In this document: positions 16,101 to 17,835 of the stretch, piece after piece
How the letters are laid out: every line of letters starts with the position of its first letter
Position numbering within the stretch: the stretch's first letter is position 1
Assembly: GCA_020341875.1 (NCBI GenBank)
Contig: CP070839.1
Location: 457,706-475,540, forward strand
DNA: 17,835 nt
Direction of reading: 5' to 3'
Source of the DNA: Candidatus Zixiibacteriota bacterium
Lineage (GTDB): Bacteria; Zixibacteria; MSB-5A5; SM1-73
The notes under the pieces: generated by a model
What the model was told of the DNA's origin: nothing
What the model saw: the letters and a program-made list of their open reading frames with translations, nothing else
The model's database searches: none
Translations under genes and position numbers: made by a program

Positions 16101-16214
16101 ATAGGCCAGAATGCTGTCTTCTATGGCCAGTTCAAACGTTTCTGCGTTGCCCGCCGCAAAGGGGCAGAGAATTAGCACGGCTGCCAACACACAGAAGATT
16201 CTTCTCAGTTTCAT
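13152..16214 (-). CDS. Secreted protein with four cohesin-like repeats and a Por/FlgD-type C-terminal tail
   Basis: 1020 residues. A signal peptide (about 1-24, KLRRIFCVLAAVLIL, likely cut after GNA) is followed by four tandem repeats of about 147 residues starting at 27, 174, 322 and 468. Each has a cohesin-like pattern: a VPVY strand, YFRVEVEYDPSKL, then NDPFCYSLQAVVNGC and TYDFGSVYV. Each also has four conserved cysteines. Residues 613-925 form an unnamed module (CPFVYSWTGERFEKDN, then RDFVLRSRGYY). Residues 936-1020 form a FlgD-Ig/Por-type tail with NYPNPFN, VYNVLGERVRTL, WDGKDDGG and SGVYFYKL. Such tails mark secreted or surface proteins in the FCB group, in some cases via the type IX system. 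The frame opens further upstream to 16307, but AAGGAG lies 9 bases before ATG 16214 and the signal peptide starts there. Substrate and partner are unknown. Confidence 0.88.
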   Translation of the reverse strand: MKLRRIFCVLAAVLILCPFAAGNAETFELAIEDSILAYTGQPDLEVPVYFEQSDGVYYFRVEVQYDPSKLEFLHASTGRFGSINAHTNFCGAGFLHVFAFAGGDGCAEPGSEPAFYIHFAVDGGVPEETVIPLTFNDPFCYSLQAVVNGCAPSYPTYIPTYDFGSVYIPPAPEFEFAIPENIPAYPGQPDLEVPVYFDQGAGVNYFRVEVEYDASKLEFLSVTGGRYTSFNAHTDFCGPGFLHVFGFAGGAEGCTQPGSEPAFYIHFRVDGSVPGGTTIPLIFNDPFCYSLQAVVNGCAPEYPAYSATYDFGSVYVEALPEFEVIIADNISAYPGQSDLEVPVHLDQGAGVSYFRVELEYDPDQLQYRFAEAGRFGILNAHTDFCGPGFLHVFLTAGAEGCIQPGSEPAFYVHFKVQDTVSVGNVVPLVFNDPFCYSLQAVVNGCAPEYFAYIPTYDFGSVFVDHKGVRFTLPDNVLTYAGSNARLPVYVHNEEGLIYFRVDMAYDPDKLIYQSVEDARFAVTNTLFCGDDPAHVSVFSTNGHCILADPDYPGGVGFYITFQVKSGTPAGTVCPITFTDTTCNLILTLANGCEPMYSTFLPEWDHGSIKVKSRPSPGCPFVYSWTGERFEKDNTILTQSEDPNRPELSITDHLLLRQKPALVQDEYRLQIREFEQEVSYLDNLELIVVDHAPGTEVAVSPEGEIHLYESQVSPTSCVDHHGVDQLDKIEETDGVFYTCDGLGHLVLTVRQEANSDDLPVFVGSVVGPGPPPKNIPKSAGSPEPTMLKIEVQANDGSWMELSNLPPRDNPQKSFCFIDPQYVDENGEIKIRISWTGFYSADEISYFLVSSQKPELHHNLPVRASHSVRVQSLRQLEQEDGEFALLSPGEKIEVAFLSPGSPAPDVIRDFVLRSRGYYVQQHKTDSPSLPSVCQLLDNYPNPFNMETVISYVLSQEADVQLRVYNVLGERVRTLVDERQTPGQKKVSWDGKDDGGNDVTSGVYFYKLKADASVYSKKMMLLK
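13155..13409 (-). other. Por/FlgD-Ig-type C-terminal sorting tail
   Basis: Residues 936-1020 of the cohesin-repeat protein, from NYPNPFN to the terminal YSKKMMLLK. This matches the pattern of C-terminal tails on secreted FCB-group proteins. Whether a type IX secretion system exists in this genome cannot be seen here. Confidence 0.8.
13440..14378 (-). other. Unnamed extracellular module
   Basis: Residues 613-925 of the cohesin-repeat protein. Landmarks are CPFVYSWTGERFEKDNTIL, DEYRLQIREFEQEVSYLDN, LIVVDHAPGTEVAVSPEGE and, at the end, LLSPGEKIEVAF and RDFVLRSRGYYV. From memory, similar sequence recurs next to Por-type tails in uncultivated FCB-type bacteria. I know of no assigned function. Confidence 0.5.
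14379..16136 (-). repeat. Four tandem cohesin-like repeats (about 441 bp each)
   Basis: Units run 16136-15696, 15695-15252, 15251-14814 and 14813-14379. The first three are close to each other in protein and DNA; a 27-base stretch is identical between unit 1 (15787-15813) and unit 3 (14902-14928). The fourth is diverged but keeps all four cysteines (spacing 16/38/10, against 16-17/34/10 in the others). This points to internal duplication, with the first three units more recent or homogenised. Confidence 0.9.
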
Positions 16215-16268
16215 TTCTTGACTCCTTCCAATGGGAGAGTTAGAGACTGATTGAGGAAGCCTGACTGA

Positions 16269-16295
16269 AGCGGCCTTGCTCGCGGAAAGGCCGCT
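16269..16295 (-). promoter_or_regulatory. Leader hairpin of the cohesin-repeat gene
   Basis: A 9-bp perfect stem (AGCGGCCTT, 16269-16277, with AAGGCCGCT, 16287-16295) and a 9-base loop, about 55 bases upstream of the start codon. Just 5' of it on the transcript is CCGGT-AGCTG-ACCGG (16330-16316). There is no T-tract, so it is not a terminator. A structured leader is plausible; no riboswitch family is assigned. Confidence 0.45.
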
Positions 16296-16478
16296 CACAG
16301 CAGGCACGGAACCGGCCGGTCAGCTACCGGAAAGGCGGATCACATTTGTATCTTCTCGTTACCATGACAGGCGAACTATATATTCGAACGTTTGTTGTAT
16401 TTACACGTTAATAGGACAAGGAAATATCCTAACTTCGTTAGCTTATCAGCCCATATACTTCTTAGTGCAAGCAGCATC

Positions 16479-16507
16479 AGGATAAGGAACTGACCTATTG
16501 GAGTCAA
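16479..16507 (-). promoter_or_regulatory. Predicted sigma70-type promoter of the cohesin-repeat gene
   Basis: On the minus strand TTGACT (16507-16502) is separated by 17 bases from TATCCT (16484-16479). The start would be near 16471, giving a leader of about 257 nt. Confidence 0.65.
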
Positions 16508-16549
16508 GATATTTTTTTACTTTTTATGGGGGAGCAGCCCTGAGGCTGC

Positions 16550-16589
16550 AAAAAAGCCCCTCCCTTGACCCGGCAAAGGAGGGGCTTTT
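16550..16589 (-). terminator. Intrinsic terminator of the dockerin-protein gene
   Basis: A 12-bp stem, AAAAGCCCCTCC (16552-16563) with GGAGGGGCTTTT (16578-16589), with a 14-base loop, followed on the minus strand by a T-tract. It begins 17 bases after the stop codon. The A/T-rich arms could also stop transcription from the other strand. Confidence 0.9.
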
Positions 16590-16605
16590 ATTGAATCTTC
16601 GAGGA

Positions 16606-17835
16606 TTAGCCGCGGAAGAGATAGTTGATCAGAGCAACCACGTCGGCCAGATTGACCTCGCCATCCTGATTGAAATCTCCCAGGCTGACCGGACTGGGAG
16701 GCACGTCGCGCCTGTATAGGTAGTTTATCAGGTAAACCAGATCAGCTAGGTCCACTATCCCGTCACTGTTGGCATCGCCTGAGATCACGTCAGTGAATAT
16801 CCAGCCCGAGACGGTGGGTGGTTGAACGAAGAGGGTTCCGGTGGTATCTGCGTAAGCATTGTAATGCCCCCAATCTTCCTTGGTCTCAAAGGCGATGGGT
16901 AGATACGTCCCGGGAGTCGCGCTTTCATCCACTCTGAAGTCAACCATTACCAGGATGCCTTCGCCCGCTCCAATGGATCGATTGACTTCGTCACTCAGGG
17001 GCCAATTATCAAAGGCGAAGAAAAACAGCTCGCCCGGATTGATCACCGGATGAACCTCTTCCCACTCTTCGATTCGGGTTTGCGCAATTTCCACCCGCTC
17101 AACAGAGAGTGCGCTCTCGTCAAAGACCAGCTTGAAGGTGGTACCCCAAGCGTTGGTGGAGTTTGACAGCCACATAGGAACGGAAACGACTTCACCCGGA
17201 TGAGTCGAGGAGGAAACCAGCCTCAACTCGTCAGAGGAATTCTCCTGCCAGCCGCCTTCCCCGCCTCTGAGCGGGATTTCCGGCGCGTCGTGGAGAATGA
17301 CGCGGGCCAGGTAGAGAAGGTCCGCAATCGTCCCGTACAGCGAATCGGCGTTCGCATTGGTGGCACACATCTGATACCTCGGATCATATATGAAAACCCC
17401 TGGACCCCCAAGAAGGAACTGCTGGAACAGGACCCAATCTGCCACCTCATAGGTCAAGCCATTATAATTCACATCGCCCCGCTTGCACTCTGTCGGACCT
17501 CCAACGTGTATGCCACCGTCTTGTACACCGGAAACGCCAAGCCTGGTGAGCGGCCCATCTATTGTGGCAAAGGCGTTTGCCTCGACTAAAGAAGAGGTGT
17601 CATCGCCGAAGATGACCGGAAGAAAGGCAGGAGTGTCCACGTCGGCTATCTCAAACATGAGCCGGGCGATCTGCTCGGGAATGGTTGCAGGAGTAAACAG
17701 CGTATCGGAGGTGGAACCGGTGTAGAAATCCGGACAGGCGTTTATCCTGACCGAACCCTCCTTCAGTCGCGGTTGAACCAGCTCCCAATCTTCCAAAGGA
17801 GTACCCGAGAAGTCTACACCCATCAGATTGAGGCT
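16606..17835 (-). CDS. Secreted cohesin-like/dockerin protein, 5' end outside window
   Basis: The frame is open to the window edge, leaving 409 residues; the start and any signal peptide are missing. Residues 1-98 look like the end of a cohesin-like or related beta domain. Residues 119-185 form an atypical dockerin-like pair: RGDVNYNGLTYEVADWVLFQQF and, after an insert, NANADSLYGTIADLLYLARVIL. Residues 203-337 are a cohesin-like domain (VVSVPMWLSNSTNAWGTTF, LVFDESALSV, GEGILVMVDFRV). Residues 352-408 are a canonical dockerin with two calcium loops, GDANSDGIVDLADLVYLINYLYR and GDFNQDGEVNLADVVALINYLFR. Dockerins bind cohesins in cellulosomes, but in FCB-type bacteria they are common on non-cellulosomal secreted proteins. 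An internal ATG at 17823 is not taken as the start because the upstream codons are open and the first domain is incomplete. Confidence 0.85.
   Translation of the reverse strand, partial: SLNLMGVDFSGTPLEDWELVQPRLKEGSVRINACPDFYTGSTSDTLFTPATIPEQIARLMFEIADVDTPAFLPVIFGDDTSSLVEANAFATIDGPLTRLGVSGVQDGGIHVGGPTECKRGDVNYNGLTYEVADWVLFQQFLLGGPGVFIYDPRYQMCATNANADSLYGTIADLLYLARVILHDAPEIPLRGGEGGWQENSSDELRLVSSSTHPGEVVSVPMWLSNSTNAWGTTFKLVFDESALSVERVEIAQTRIEEWEEVHPVINPGELFFFAFDNWPLSDEVNRSIGAGEGILVMVDFRVDESATPGTYLPIAFETKEDWGHYNAYADTTGTLFVQPPTVSGWIFTDVISGDANSDGIVDLADLVYLINYLYRRDVPPSPVSLGDFNQDGEVNLADVVALINYLFRG

Larger units (their letters stand above)
16215..16605. other. Non-coding region between the dockerin and cohesin-repeat genes
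   Basis: About 390 bases with no supportable gene. It holds a terminator (16550-16589), a further hairpin GCAGCC-CTGA-GGCTGC (16534-16549), a promoter (16479-16507) and a leader of about 250 nt with hairpins at 16429-16441, 16316-16330 and 16269-16295. The upstream half is AT-rich; the half near the start codon is GC-rich. Confidence 0.7.

Noticed and set aside
15417..16175. Open frame of 252 codons on the plus strand
   Set aside because: Antisense to the cohesin-like repeats; its internal repetition only mirrors those repeats.
16215..16340. Possible cyclic-di-GMP (GEMM) riboswitch in the leader of the cohesin-repeat gene
   Set aside because: Only a CCGGTAGC-like fragment resembles it; the conserved A-rich junction and second stem are not found.
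16276..16485. Possible small gene of 69 codons on the plus strand
   Set aside because: It lies across the leader of the cohesin-repeat gene, has no ribosome binding site, and its codons cover the leader hairpins.

Overview
This window reads as a chromosomal segment from an uncultivated Gram-negative bacterium, most likely a member of the FCB superphylum or a neighbouring candidate phylum (Zixibacteria, WOR-3, KSB1 or Latescibacteria type). The assignment is inference. It rests on an outer-membrane LptD, a secreted protein ending in a Por/FlgD-type C-terminal tail with the NYPNPFN signature, cohesin-like and dockerin modules, and a perfect CIRCE operator upstream of groESL. No phylogenetic marker such as rRNA is present. 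All twelve supported genes lie on the minus strand, so transcription runs from high to low coordinates. No mobile element, tRNA, rRNA or CRISPR array was recognised.

Layout in order of transcription. (1) 17835-16606: 3' part of a secreted cohesin-like/dockerin protein, closed by an intrinsic terminator. (2) 16507-13152: a good sigma70-type promoter, a leader of about 250 nt with hairpins, and a 1020-residue secreted protein made of four tandem cohesin-like repeats, an unnamed module and a Por-type tail, closed by a strong terminator. (3) 12943-8413: a cofactor cluster, nadC (NAD), birA (biotin ligase) and coaX (CoA), with a GT-C membrane glycosyltransferase gene between birA and coaX. (4) 8416-6177: groES-groEL with its own promoter, which overlaps the coaX stop codon, a CIRCE element in the leader and a terminator. 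(5) 6176-5730: a non-coding region with palindromes and the probable lptD promoter. (6) 5729-2397: lptD, with an unusually long N-terminal region. (7) 2225-1: a consensus promoter, a leader with five tandem octamers, then galT, ruvX and mltG; the last runs off the window.

How the genes work together: most of the window is housekeeping (protein folding, cofactor synthesis, outer-membrane LPS assembly, peptidoglycan processing, DNA metabolism). The accessory part is the 13.1-17.8 kb end. There, a four-cohesin-like protein sits directly downstream of a dockerin-bearing protein, which raises the possibility of a non-cellulosomal extracellular assembly. Whether the two modules bind each other cannot be judged from sequence alone.
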